A DNA stretch of 40,886 nt, from NCBI GenBank assembly GCA_902578545.1, contig CACHDI010000012.1, positions 1 to 40,886 on the forward strand, in the 5' to 3' direction. Position numbers and translations under genes: made by a program. Positions 24,643 to 33,281 of the stretch are shown here, in pieces. How positions within the stretch are numbered: the stretch's first letter is position 1; each line of letters starts with the position of its first letter. The stretch comes from an uncultured Alphaproteobacteria bacterium (GTDB lineage: Bacteria > Pseudomonadota > Alphaproteobacteria > Rhodobacterales > Rhodobacteraceae). A model generated the notes under the pieces. That model made no database searches. It was given only the letters and a program-made list of their open reading frames with translations, and had not been told where the DNA came from.

Positions 24643-25454
24643 TGGTAGTCCAAAAAAAACAAGATGAATTAATTTGGAAAAAAAGAACTACACGAGAACA
24701 ATGGATTAATTGGTTTTATTGGTTAATTGGTATTTCTATTGTTTTATTTGCCTGGAAAATAATTTCAGACAAAACAGTATGGTTCTTTGTACAAGATGCA
24801 CCAAGGCAAGCCGCAGATATTGGCTCTAGGATGGTACCTCCCAAATGGTCTTATTCACTTGAATTGATTAAACCTGTTTGGGACACTATAAATATAGCTA
24901 CTTTAGGTACCGTAATAGCTATGATCATAGCAGTACCAGTTGCATTTTGTGCAGCTAGAAATACAACTCCTCATAGTACCGTAAGAATAGTAGCTTTATT
25001 TATAATTGTTGCTTCAAGATCGGTAAACTCACTCATCTGGGCGCTTATGTTAGTATTTATACTAGGGCCTGGTGTCCTTGCCGGAACTGTTGCTATAGGG
25101 TTAAGATCAATTGGTTTTTGTGCAAAGTTAATTTATGAGTCAATTGAAGAAATAGATGCTAATCAAGTCGAGGCAGTTAAAGCAACAGGTGCAAGCAATT
25201 TACAGCAAATGATATATGGAATAATTCCTCAAGTATTACCAACTATTGCAGGCGTAGGGATCTACCGTTGGGATATAAACATAAGAGAATCAACAATATT
25301 AGGTCTGGTAGGTGCGGGTGGAATAGGTTTACAATTAAATGGATCTATTAACACACTAGCATGGACACAAGTTTCTACTATTTTGCTTGTAATTTTGGCT
25401 ACAGTATTTGTTTCCGAATGGGTATCAGCCAAAGTGCGTGGGGCAATTATATAA
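24642..25454 (+). CDS. phnE: PhnE, phosphonate ABC transporter permease (second copy)
   Basis: The partner permease, 270 residues from ATG 24642; a GTG at 24630 in the same frame would add 4 residues. It is related to the first copy in the second half: ASRSVNSLIWALMLVFILGPGVLAG, the coupling loop QVEAVKATGASNLQQMIYGIIPQVLP, and RESTILGLVGAGGIGLQLN. A periplasmic segment between the first two helices (about 45-75) is a bit longer. It is the last gene of the operon, with 36 AT-rich bases before the stop of the convergent unknown gene and no intrinsic terminator. Confidence 0.93.
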   Translation: MVVQKKQDELIWKKRTTREQWINWFYWLIGISIVLFAWKIISDKTVWFFVQDAPRQAADIGSRMVPPKWSYSLELIKPVWDTINIATLGTVIAMIIAVPVAFCAARNTTPHSTVRIVALFIIVASRSVNSLIWALMLVFILGPGVLAGTVAIGLRSIGFCAKLIYESIEEIDANQVEAVKATGASNLQQMIYGIIPQVLPTIAGVGIYRWDINIRESTILGLVGAGGIGLQLNGSINTLAWTQVSTILLVILATVFVSEWVSAKVRGAII

Positions 25455-25490
25455 ATATTAGTTAAATAAATTTAAATAATCATAAAATAA

Positions 25491-25985
25491 TTACTCTGAA
25501 TCTTCTTTAATTTCTTCTTGTGGAGGTTGAACGGGCACATATATGCTCTTAGAAGAACTTACTATGCCTTTTGAAAAATTAAATTTTAGTAAAATTTCTT
25601 CGTCAGAATCAAGTTTTTCAAAAATTGGTAAATAATCAATTTTTCTAATGGCTAACTTCATTGCCTTACAAGCTACTCTATGAAGTTGCTCGTTTTTCAT
25701 TTTTGCCAGTTTGTTAAACTGGCGCCTTTGATCTAGGTTATCTACTTCAACGCATCTGCTTCTTCCTATAATTCTTCCATCTGATGCAGTTTTTAAAGCA
25801 AGTCTTGGTTTTATTTGATCAATTAAAGGAATAGCCCAAAAAGCCTCGTATGGCCAATAAGGTTTAAATATTTCTGTTAACGACTTGTTTGAATTTTCAG
25901 CTAATGTACTAGAAAGAGATGACATTAAACAGAGTAGTCCAACAAAAAAACTTAATATAATTTTTTTTATTATGGAATAATTCAT
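25491..25985 (-). CDS. Unknown secreted or periplasmic protein
   Basis: I do not recognise this family. From the ATG at 25985 the protein has 164 residues; a TTG at 26006 would add seven. The first 30 residues form a classic signal peptide (lysine pair, long hydrophobic core, SSTLAEN). The mature part is basic and hydrophilic, with a short aromatic stretch KPYWPYEAFWAIPLID, two cysteines (in SRCVEV and VACKAM) that could form a disulfide, and an acidic, proline-containing tail. It stands alone, convergent with the phosphonate operon and divergent from the AEC carrier gene. It lacks a clear Shine-Dalgarno sequence. Coding potential looks real because of the intact signal peptide. Confidence 0.7.
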   Translation of the reverse strand: MNYSIIKKIILSFFVGLLCLMSSLSSTLAENSNKSLTEIFKPYWPYEAFWAIPLIDQIKPRLALKTASDGRIIGRSRCVEVDNLDQRRQFNKLAKMKNEQLHRVACKAMKLAIRKIDYLPIFEKLDSDEEILLKFNFSKGIVSSSKSIYVPVQPPQEEIKEDSE

Positions 25986-26123
25986 GATCTTATTTTTATT
26001 TAACAAATTGTAGAATTATTTATTAATAATTGATATGCAATCAATAACTTTTTTATTTATAGATTTCCACTGAAAAATGAAAGTTCCTTTTTTAACTTAA
26101 GTAAGGATTAAAAATAATTCAAA

Positions 26124-27062
26124 ATGCAGGAAGTTATAGAAATTACCGCTCCATTTTTTGGTTTAATATTCCTAGGAACATTTTTAAAAAAAATTAATTT
26201 TTTAAACGAAGAAAAAACTACTTTTCTTTCTAGGTTTGCTTTTTATGTTCTGATGCCAGTAATGCTATTTTCAAATATTGCAAAAACTTCTTTTGATGGC
26301 AGCTTTGATTTCAAATTTATTGTTAAATACGAATTTGCTACTGTATTAATAATTTTGCTTTTTTTATTATTTGGTTTGTTGTTAAAAAAGGATCTTCCTA
26401 AAAGTACTATCATGGGTCTCAATGCAGCTTATCCTAATTATGGATATATAGGAATTCCTATGTGTATTATTGCATTTGGGGTTGAAGCTTCATTACCATT
26501 GGGGTTAATTTTACTTGCAGACACCATAGTTTTATTATCAATTACTTCTTTCTTTATTTCTTTTTCTGAGAGAAAAAAAACATATATCGAAATCGTTAAA
26601 AACTTAATTACTAGAATAGTATCTCAACCTCTTTTAATTGCTGTTTGTTTAGGAATGGTTTTTTCACAACTTAACGTAAAACCTACATTTACAGTTAATA
26701 AGTTTGTTGAAATGATAGCATCTTCAGCTGCACCAGTAGCATTAATAGCACTTGGAGCATCCATAAAGTTTAAATTCCAAAAAAGTGAAAATATTGAATT
26801 ATTTTTTATATCTTTAGGAAAATTAATTGTTCACCCTTTTTTACTAATATCAATTTTTTTATTTTTCCCTTCTGGAAAAAGTGTATGGGTTCAAACAGCA
26901 GTATTATGTTCATGTCTTCCAATTGCTGCCAATGTATTTGTCCTAGCCCAATTTTATGGTCACTTTCAAAAGCAAAGTGCCAACGCAATTGTTTTATCAA
27001 CAGTTATTTCCACGTTTACTGTACCATCTACTCTTTATATAATATTTTTATTAAACTTTTAG
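26124..27062 (+). CDS. AEC (auxin efflux carrier) family transporter
   Basis: A 312-residue membrane protein with about ten helices in two five-helix halves. Features of the family are the opening APFFGLIFLGTFLKK, FAFYVLMPVMLFSNIAK, the conserved GLNAAYPNYGYIGIPM (about 97-112) with a helix-breaking proline, and SSAAPVALIALGASI in the second half. Bacterial AEC proteins include malonate and malate carriers; the substrate here cannot be told. The next gene, a short-chain dehydrogenase, starts 9 bases later, so the two are co-transcribed. Confidence 0.9.
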   Translation: MQEVIEITAPFFGLIFLGTFLKKINFLNEEKTTFLSRFAFYVLMPVMLFSNIAKTSFDGSFDFKFIVKYEFATVLIILLFLLFGLLLKKDLPKSTIMGLNAAYPNYGYIGIPMCIIAFGVEASLPLGLILLADTIVLLSITSFFISFSERKKTYIEIVKNLITRIVSQPLLIAVCLGMVFSQLNVKPTFTVNKFVEMIASSAAPVALIALGASIKFKFQKSENIELFFISLGKLIVHPFLLISIFLFFPSGKSVWVQTAVLCSCLPIAANVFVLAQFYGHFQKQSANAIVLSTVISTFTVPSTLYIIFLLNF

Positions 27063-27071
27063 GAAAAATGA

Positions 27072-27893
27072 ATGCAAGAAGTTAATATTTATAAAAATCT
27101 ATTTAGTGTTGAAGATAGAGTTGCACTAGTAACTGGTGGTGGGACAGGAATTGGAAAAATTATTGCAGAGGTGTTAGCTAAAAGTGGATCAAAAGTTTAT
27201 ATCACAAGTAGAAAATTAGATGTTATCAAAAAAACTGCAGAGGAAATAAATTTAACAAAACCAAAATACAACGTTAATTTTTTTAGTAGTGACATCTCAT
27301 CAGAAAATGGAATAAACGAACTTGTTGATGAATTTATTAATAATGAAAAATATTTAGATATACTAATTAATAATTCAGGCGTTTCTTGGGGAGCACCATT
27401 AGGTAATTTCCCTTATCATGCCTGGGATAGGGTAATGAAGCTTAATGTTGCTGGTTTATTTCATTTAACACAGTGTTTACTTCCATACTTGTCAAAAAAG
27501 GCGTCATTAGATTATCCTTCAAGAATCATAAACATTGGGTCTGTAATGGGTACCGCACCATTAGGTGACGGACCTTATTCTTATTCAGCATCGAAGGCTG
27601 CTGTACATCAAATTACAAGAATACTAGCTAAAGAATTAGCTAAAAAAATGATAACCGTTAATGCTTTAGCCCCTGGGCCCTTTTTATCCAAAATGACTGA
27701 ATTTGCCGTAGGAACAGAAGATAAAGAAAAAAAAATAGCACAAAATGTTCCAATTGGCCGAATTGGTAAAACTAAAGATATTCAGAGCTCTATACTTTAT
27801 CTTTGTGGTTTGGGTGGTAGTTATATCACTGGGGCAATTTTACCAATTGATGGTGGCATTCACATTGCAACAGGACCAGAAATATTCGAATAA
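27072..27893 (+). CDS. Short-chain dehydrogenase/reductase (SDR) family oxidoreductase
   Basis: A classical SDR of 273 residues with the NAD(P)-binding TGGGTGIG motif (21-28), the structural NNSG motif (FabG-like NNAG), the catalytic Ser in NIGSVMG and the YSASK Tyr-x3-Lys pair. The ending ITGAILPIDGG is typical. The small insert around the catalytic serine and the sequence NNSGVSWGAPLGNFPYHAWDRV recall RhlG-like 3-oxoacyl reductases, but SDR specificity cannot be set from sequence. It follows the AEC carrier after 9 bases, suggesting a shared pathway, and stops 2 bases before the convergent hemY-like gene. Confidence 0.9.
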   Translation: MQEVNIYKNLFSVEDRVALVTGGGTGIGKIIAEVLAKSGSKVYITSRKLDVIKKTAEEINLTKPKYNVNFFSSDISSENGINELVDEFINNEKYLDILINNSGVSWGAPLGNFPYHAWDRVMKLNVAGLFHLTQCLLPYLSKKASLDYPSRIINIGSVMGTAPLGDGPYSYSASKAAVHQITRILAKELAKKMITVNALAPGPFLSKMTEFAVGTEDKEKKIAQNVPIGRIGKTKDIQSSILYLCGLGGSYITGAILPIDGGIHIATGPEIFE

Positions 27894-27895
27894 CC

Positions 27896-29350
27896 TTAAA
27901 TAGATTTTTCGCTCTCATCCACTCCTTTATAAATTTCATGTTTAATTTCTTCGTTTTTATTCCCTTCAAAATTGAAGATTTTTTTATCTAAAACAAAGGG
28001 AAGTAAAACTTTACTATTATAAAAAATATTATTGATTTCAGGACTTCCCCAATGCATGGAATCAAAACTTTTACATTTTTTACAAATAGGAGACCAATAT
28101 TCAACAAAATAGCATTTTTCACAAAACCAAACAGGTGGACTTGGCATATTATAAGCTTTTTCAATCCAACCTTGAATAATTTCATTTGAAGATCCCATAC
28201 CTTTCTCAACCGCAGCCATCAACATAAAATCACTGCTATTTGGTTGATCATTAATTAAAGTTTCGATTGTTCTTTTTGCAGAAGGAAATTCTTCATTAGC
28301 AATCAATAATTCTGCTTTCAAAGTTTTTATAATTTTAGCTGTATTAGAATTATTCAATAGTGGGGAAAAGCGTTTTAATCTTTCCTTAGATGTCTCATCA
28401 GGATAGAGATTGGCAAATGACTTAGCCAAGTCCGGATGAGGTTTTATTTTCCAACATGTCTTAATATATTTTTCAGCATTTTTTATTTTTCCTTTAGATT
28501 TCTCCAATTCACTTGCTAAACATACTGCAGGTATTAAGTCTGGACTTTTTTTAATAGCTTCTTTTATGATTTCTAACGCACTATCTTCTTCTCCTTCTGA
28601 CTTTCTTTTGAATGCTTCAGCATAAATAACTAAAGCTTCTTGTCTTTGCTTAATACTTCTAGTTTTTTTATCTAAATTTTGTTGTAAAACTAATGTTTTT
28701 CGAGCTCCAATCCAGTCTTCTAATTCACATTGAATTTTAAATAGAGTAATTAATGAATGAATGCTTTTAGGTTTTAAAATAATTAACCTTTTTGCAAGCT
28801 CTAATGCTGTTATTAAATCACCACTAGAAACTTTTGACCTTATAAGGCCATCTAATGCTGCTAACCTAGTTTCTTTGAATGATAGAAGTTTCTTATAAAT
28901 TTTGTCTGCTTTATCTTGATTACCTAAACTTTCTTCAGCTTTAGCCTTAATTAGAGAAACTGATTTTTCAAAATCTGGATTTAAAAGAGCTTTAGATGAT
29001 TCTGACAAAACCGTCTGATTTTCTCCTTCTGCTAATGCAATTATTGCATTATTAAGCGCCTTCTGGCTCTTGCGATATTTGAGCTTATTAAAAAATCTTA
29101 AGAAAGCAGTCTCTTTACCCATAAAAAAATCAGTAATAGCAACTAAAAGTTGCAAAACTCTTATTGAGAAAAAAAACAGAAAACCAAAAATTAATAGTAA
29201 TAAAATAAAAATAAAAATTGAGAATTTTAATTCCTTGTCTTTGATTTCGACAATAATAGAACCAGGAATTTTTTCAATAAACGAAAAAAAATATGTTATA
29301 ACTACTGCAATAAATAATATTACAAATCCTCTGATAAGAGTGAATATCAT
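27896..29350 (-). CDS. hemY: HemY-like membrane protein with TPR repeats and C-terminal zinc ribbon
   Basis: This is the HemY_N/TPR protein of heme operons, not the protoporphyrinogen oxidase that shares the name. The 484 residues start with two membrane helices (about 4-24 and 43-65), followed by a long helical region with tetratricopeptide-like repeats. Cys410, Cys413, Cys423 and Cys426 (CEKC and CKKC) form a zinc ribbon, a typical ending of alphaproteobacterial members. Its exact role in heme synthesis is unknown; it may scaffold enzymes at the membrane. It follows the mitofilin-like gene by 9 bases and is the last gene of the heme block. Confidence 0.88.
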   Translation of the reverse strand: MIFTLIRGFVILFIAVVITYFFSFIEKIPGSIIVEIKDKELKFSIFIFILLLLIFGFLFFFSIRVLQLLVAITDFFMGKETAFLRFFNKLKYRKSQKALNNAIIALAEGENQTVLSESSKALLNPDFEKSVSLIKAKAEESLGNQDKADKIYKKLLSFKETRLAALDGLIRSKVSSGDLITALELAKRLIILKPKSIHSLITLFKIQCELEDWIGARKTLVLQQNLDKKTRSIKQRQEALVIYAEAFKRKSEGEEDSALEIIKEAIKKSPDLIPAVCLASELEKSKGKIKNAEKYIKTCWKIKPHPDLAKSFANLYPDETSKERLKRFSPLLNNSNTAKIIKTLKAELLIANEEFPSAKRTIETLINDQPNSSDFMLMAAVEKGMGSSNEIIQGWIEKAYNMPSPPVWFCEKCYFVEYWSPICKKCKSFDSMHWGSPEINNIFYNSKVLLPFVLDKKIFNFEGNKNEEIKHEIYKGVDESEKSI

Positions 29351-29359
29351 TTTGAAACT

Positions 29360-30424
29360 CTAACTATTATTTGCCAAGTAGCCTTCAAAAATTTTTCTCC
29401 ATTTATCCATAACTTCTGATGCTTCTTTTGGTAAAGTATTCAATTCTTGAAAAACTTTATCATAATTATCGTTATTCAATGCATATTCTGCTCTTGATAA
29501 AATAGCATCTACAGTATCACCCTCTTGAGGCGATAAAGACCTCTGAACAAAGATTAATTTAAAATTATTAATTATCGAATTTAAAAATCCTGAATCTCTA
29601 TTAACCCTTAGATCTTCTTTTATGGCATTGTAGGCAAAATCAGAAAATTGCTTCATGATTATAGTTAGATCTTCTTTCATATTAATATTATCAAACTGAT
29701 TATCCTCAGAATTAGACAATGAGCTATTTTGTATTTCATCTGTATTTTTTTGTGATTTTAATTCTATAATTTCTTGAGTTAAAGATTTATCAGTTTTTTC
29801 AGATCCAATAACTTTAGAAATATTTTCTAAAGATAATTGGAGATTTTTCAATTCAATTTTAATCTCATTAATTATTTCCAGGTTTTGCTTTGAAATTAAA
29901 GATGGTCCTTTTTCTGAAGATAGGTTTTTTTGAATTTTATTTTCAAATTCACTATTTATTTTTTGAATTTTTTTATCGATTATTAATCCAATTTTTCCTT
30001 CACTTATAGGCTTTGGATAAGAATTTATAAAATTTTCAATTTCCTTTATTTTATTATTTAAAGATGAATTCTCCTTATTTATCTCTAACATTAAATCATC
30101 ATTATTTTTTTTAATAATGAGACCTAACCTTCCTTGGCTAATAGGTGTTGGCATCATTTCTATTTGTTTAGACAATTTAGCCAATAATTGGTCTTGTTTC
30201 AAATTCGAATTATAAATCCAAAAGATGATTAACACTAAGAAAATTAAATTCAGAATTGAAATTAATATTATAAAAGTTGAGATCTTATATTTTTTTAGGG
30301 TCATATTTATGAGACTAAATATGTTGAATTCTTTTTTAGTGTTTAAGATATTAGCTTTAGAATTTTTAATATCTTGGTTATTATTTTGTGGATTATTTTT
30401 TTTATTTTCTTCTTTATTACTCAT
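29360..30424 (-). CDS. Mitofilin-like inner-membrane protein
   Basis: A 354-residue protein with a cytoplasmic Asn/Lys-rich N terminus (1-45), one membrane helix (about 49-71), a long coiled-coil periplasmic part and a conserved C-terminal helical domain (RSLSPQEGDTVDAILSRAE onward). This is the architecture of bacterial Mic60/mitofilin, which shapes intracytoplasmic membranes in some Alphaproteobacteria and lies between hemD and hemY there. The position here, after hemD and before hemY, supports the call. An oddity is a repeated motif in the coiled coil: PTPISQGRLGLIIKK (92-106) and PKPISEGKIGLIIDKK (137-152). Overall sequence is low-complexity, so the family call rests mostly on domain layout and position. 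Confidence 0.78.
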   Translation of the reverse strand: MSNKEENKKNNPQNNNQDIKNSKANILNTKKEFNIFSLINMTLKKYKISTFIILISILNLIFLVLIIFWIYNSNLKQDQLLAKLSKQIEMMPTPISQGRLGLIIKKNNDDLMLEINKENSSLNNKIKEIENFINSYPKPISEGKIGLIIDKKIQKINSEFENKIQKNLSSEKGPSLISKQNLEIINEIKIELKNLQLSLENISKVIGSEKTDKSLTQEIIELKSQKNTDEIQNSSLSNSEDNQFDNINMKEDLTIIMKQFSDFAYNAIKEDLRVNRDSGFLNSIINNFKLIFVQRSLSPQEGDTVDAILSRAEYALNNDNYDKVFQELNTLPKEASEVMDKWRKIFEGYLANNS

Positions 30425-30447
30425 TAAAATATTCTCTTACAAATTAC

Positions 30448-31191
30448 TCAACACAAAATATCTTCTTTACAAATTAAATCTATCATACTTTGTTGGGTTG
30501 GTTTTTTTGAAACCTTTACAGTAAATTTACCCTCTGTATTTGAACAGTTTATAATATTTGCAACCCTATCACTAATACAAAAAAACAGGAACCCATCAGG
30601 AACTTTTTTTAAATTATCACAAAAATATTTGGCAACAGAGGCCGAAAAGAAAGTACTTCCTAAAACTTTACCATCCATGATTAATTTTTTTTGTTCAGAA
30701 GATAATTTATTAAAAACTTGATCATATACTATTGTTTCTTTTATTTTAAAACCTAAATCAGAAAGCTCTTTTTTTAAATTAAATGATACTTTTTTTCCCC
30801 TTATATAATGAAATCTTTGAGGATTTTTTACCTCTTTAGAAATTAGCTTTATTAAGCTCGAAACATTACCTTCTTCTGAAAATTGAACATTTTGATATCC
30901 ACATTTTATAGCAGTATCAGCAGTTGATTTTCCAACACAATAAACTTGTTTTAGTTTTAGATTTTCAATTCCAGTTAGTGCTTTAACTCCATATCTGGAA
31001 GTAAATATTATATTCATTTCGGGAATAATAAGTTTTTCAAATTTTATAAATGAAATATTAAGTAGAGGTGTTGATACAAATAATTCTCTTGCGTCTACTT
31101 TTTTTTGGACTAAATTAAAATACCTTTGAAATTTCAAATTGTCTTCATCTGATCTAGTAAGATAGATCTTCTTTTTTAAAAAAGGAATCAT
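30448..31191 (-). CDS. hemD: Uroporphyrinogen-III synthase
   Basis: Closes and isomerises hydroxymethylbilane to uroporphyrinogen III, the branch point of heme synthesis. HemD proteins diverge strongly, so recognition rests on a 247-residue length and the opening KKIYLTRSDEDN. Other supports are IIFTSRYGVKAL, VYCVGKSTADTAIKCGY (about 79-95), and FFSASVAKYFCDNL. The operon position is the strongest argument, since its start overlaps hemC by 38 bases. The mitofilin-like gene follows 23 bases later. Confidence 0.86.
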   Translation of the reverse strand: MIPFLKKKIYLTRSDEDNLKFQRYFNLVQKKVDARELFVSTPLLNISFIKFEKLIIPEMNIIFTSRYGVKALTGIENLKLKQVYCVGKSTADTAIKCGYQNVQFSEEGNVSSLIKLISKEVKNPQRFHYIRGKKVSFNLKKELSDLGFKIKETIVYDQVFNKLSSEQKKLIMDGKVLGSTFFSASVAKYFCDNLKKVPDGFLFFCISDRVANIINCSNTEGKFTVKVSKKPTQQSMIDLICKEDILC

Positions 31192-32116
31192 CTATTTTTT
31201 CCTTAATTTCATTACCCGCCATTGTTCCTAAATCTATTGGATTATCAACTGTACCTTCCCAATTCCCTGAAATAATTTCTGATCCATCAGGTCTTAATAC
31301 CTGACCTGATAGGTAAATCTTTTTGCCATCAATTTTTGATATAGAACCAATGGGAGTTCTACAGGATCCGTCTAAAACCTTTAGAAAGGAACGCTCGGTA
31401 AGAACTTGTAACATAGTTTCATTATGATTGAGTGGGGAAATCAAATCTGTAATGTCATTATCAGAAAGCCTTTGTTCAATTCCTATGATGCCTTGAGCAA
31501 CTGCAGGCATCATTGTTTTTGGAGAAATAGGATTTACCAAATCTTCCATACCTAACCGGAGTAATCCAGCACAGGCTAAAAATGTGGCGTCAGCTATTCC
31601 ATTTTTAAGTTTATCTAACCTGGTTTGAACATTCCCTCTGAATTCAACAACCTTAAGATCTGATCTAATACTTAATAGTTGCGCTTTACGCCTAATACTA
31701 GAGGAACCCACCACTGCACCATTGGGTAATTCGTTAATTGAGTTATATTTTAAAGAAACAAATGAATCTCTAAAATCTTCTCTTTTTAAGAAAGTATTTA
31801 TTCCTAACCCATTTGGAAATTCTGTTGGCATATCTTTCATCGAATGGACAGCAATATCTATTTCATGATTATATAATTTTTCTTCAATTTCCTCAGTAAA
31901 AAGACCTTTCCCACCAATTTCTGTAAGAGGCCTGTCTAGAATCCTATCCCCTTTTGTACTTATAGTAATTATCTCTATGGATTTATCATCTAAATTATGA
32001 TGATTTGTAATTTCTTTTTTTACTTCTAAAGCTTGAGCCAAAGCAAGAGGTGAACCCCTTGTTCCTATTTTAAGCTTATTTGCTCTAAAATCTCTTTTAT
32101 TTGACTTAATATCCAT
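31154..32116 (-). CDS. hemC: Hydroxymethylbilane synthase (porphobilinogen deaminase)
   Basis: Polymerises four porphobilinogens to hydroxymethylbilane using a dipyrromethane cofactor. From ATG 32116 the protein has 320 residues, the normal size. The frame is open upstream to 32302, but that extension would run into the divergent tsaD gene and is not HemC-like. Visible motifs are KIGTRGSPLALAQA, the Asp-containing AVHSMKDMPTEFP, VVGSSSIRRKAQL, EFRGNVQTRLDKL, and the cofactor cysteine in LDGSCRTPIGS. It is the first gene of the heme block. The start codon lies inside an inverted repeat and there is no good Shine-Dalgarno sequence. Confidence 0.94.
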   Translation of the reverse strand: MDIKSNKRDFRANKLKIGTRGSPLALAQALEVKKEITNHHNLDDKSIEIITISTKGDRILDRPLTEIGGKGLFTEEIEEKLYNHEIDIAVHSMKDMPTEFPNGLGINTFLKREDFRDSFVSLKYNSINELPNGAVVGSSSIRRKAQLLSIRSDLKVVEFRGNVQTRLDKLKNGIADATFLACAGLLRLGMEDLVNPISPKTMMPAVAQGIIGIEQRLSDNDITDLISPLNHNETMLQVLTERSFLKVLDGSCRTPIGSISKIDGKKIYLSGQVLRPDGSEIISGNWEGTVDNPIDLGTMAGNEIKEKIDDSFFKKEDLSY

Positions 32117-32130
32117 ATATAAATGGATAT
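32109..32130 (-). promoter_or_regulatory. Inverted repeat covering the hemC start codon
   Basis: ATATCCAT (32109-32116) and its exact complement ATGGATAT (32123-32130) are separated by six bases. In the hemC transcript the downstream arm begins with the AUG start codon, so a hairpin would hide it. The same dyad could be a DNA operator in the 46-base gap between divergent hemC and tsaD. Eight-base arms at such an AT content can arise by chance, so confidence is limited. Confidence 0.4.
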
Positions 32131-32162
32131 CTTGAATAAAGAGAAGATACAAGAACTCCCTT

Positions 32163-33281
32163 ATGAAAAAAAATTCAAATGAACATGTATGGCGAGTTTT
32201 AGGATTAGAAAGCAGTTGTGATGATACTGCTGCTTCTGTTTTAAAGATTGTAGATAATAATAAAGAAAAAAAAGTTGAAATATTATCTTCCATTGTATTC
32301 AATCAAAATAAACTGCATGTCAATTTTAATGGCGTAGTACCAGAGATTGCTGCAAGAGCTCATTGTGAAAAAATTGATATATGTACAAAAGAGGCACTTA
32401 AAAAAGCCTCCTTATCCATAAAAGATATTGATTTAATTAGTGTTACTTCGGGACCCGGTTTGATTGGTGGTCTTTTATCAGGAGTAATGTTTGCTAAGGG
32501 TTTAGCAAGAGGATTGAAAATACCCTTAATCGGAGTGAATCACTTAGCTGCTCACTGCTTTTCTGTAAAAATTTTTCATAAAATAAATTTTCCTTATTTA
32601 ACTTTATTAGTGTCCGGTGGTCATTGTCAGTTTTTAATCGTGAAAAATGTAGACAGTTTCGTTCGAATTGGAGGAACAATAGACGATGCTCCAGGCGAGT
32701 GCTTTGATAAAATAGCTACATTTCTTGGTATTGGGTATCCAGGAGGACCATTAGTTGAATTTAAATCAAAAAATGGGAACGAAGACCGTTTCTCTTTTCC
32801 CAAACCACTCATGGATAATACCTGTAATATGTCTTTTTCAGGGCTAAAAACTGCTGTAAAACGTGAAACTGAAAAGTTGATTGCTAGTCAAGGTGGCCTA
32901 TACAATGAGGATGTTAAAGATATATGTGCTTCATTTCAAAAAACAACATCGGAAATTTTCAAATATAAAACTATAAATGCTATCAAATTTTTTAATAATA
33001 ATTTTGAAGGTGATAAAAATTTAGCAATAGTTGGTGGAGTTGCGGCTAATAAAAAAATTAGACACGAACTTCAACAGGTTGCATTTCAAAATAATTTTAA
33101 GTATTTAACTGTGCCAGCTCAATATTGTACTGATAATGCAGCTATGATCGCATATCTAGGTTTTGAAAAGTTTATCTTAAAAAATCATAATAATCTTGAT
33201 TTAGTTGTTAAACCTAGGTGGCCTTTAGATCAAACATCCACACCAATATTGGGTTTTGGGAAAAGAGGGGCTAAAGCTTGA
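32163..33281 (+). CDS. tsaD: TsaD, tRNA N6-threonylcarbamoyladenosine transferase
   Basis: Transfers the threonylcarbamoyl group to adenosine 37 of ANN-decoding tRNAs, with TsaB and TsaE. The 372-residue protein starts with the classic LGLESSCDDTAAS (13-25). The metal-binding His127 and His131 are in VNHLAAH, VSGGHCQF follows, and the C-terminal region has AIVGGVAANKKIR, VPAQYCTDNAAMIAY and RWPLD. This ASKHA-fold enzyme, formerly Gcp, is universal. It is divergent from hemC, and its stop overlaps the gpsA start by 4 bases, a conserved alphaproteobacterial order. Confidence 0.96.
   Translation: MKKNSNEHVWRVLGLESSCDDTAASVLKIVDNNKEKKVEILSSIVFNQNKLHVNFNGVVPEIAARAHCEKIDICTKEALKKASLSIKDIDLISVTSGPGLIGGLLSGVMFAKGLARGLKIPLIGVNHLAAHCFSVKIFHKINFPYLTLLVSGGHCQFLIVKNVDSFVRIGGTIDDAPGECFDKIATFLGIGYPGGPLVEFKSKNGNEDRFSFPKPLMDNTCNMSFSGLKTAVKRETEKLIASQGGLYNEDVKDICASFQKTTSEIFKYKTINAIKFFNNNFEGDKNLAIVGGVAANKKIRHELQQVAFQNNFKYLTVPAQYCTDNAAMIAYLGFEKFILKNHNNLDLVVKPRWPLDQTSTPILGFGKRGAKA

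Noticed and set aside
32117-32302. N-terminal extension of HemC
   Set aside because: It overlaps the divergent tsaD start, has no HemC similarity, and the protein from 32116 already has normal length.
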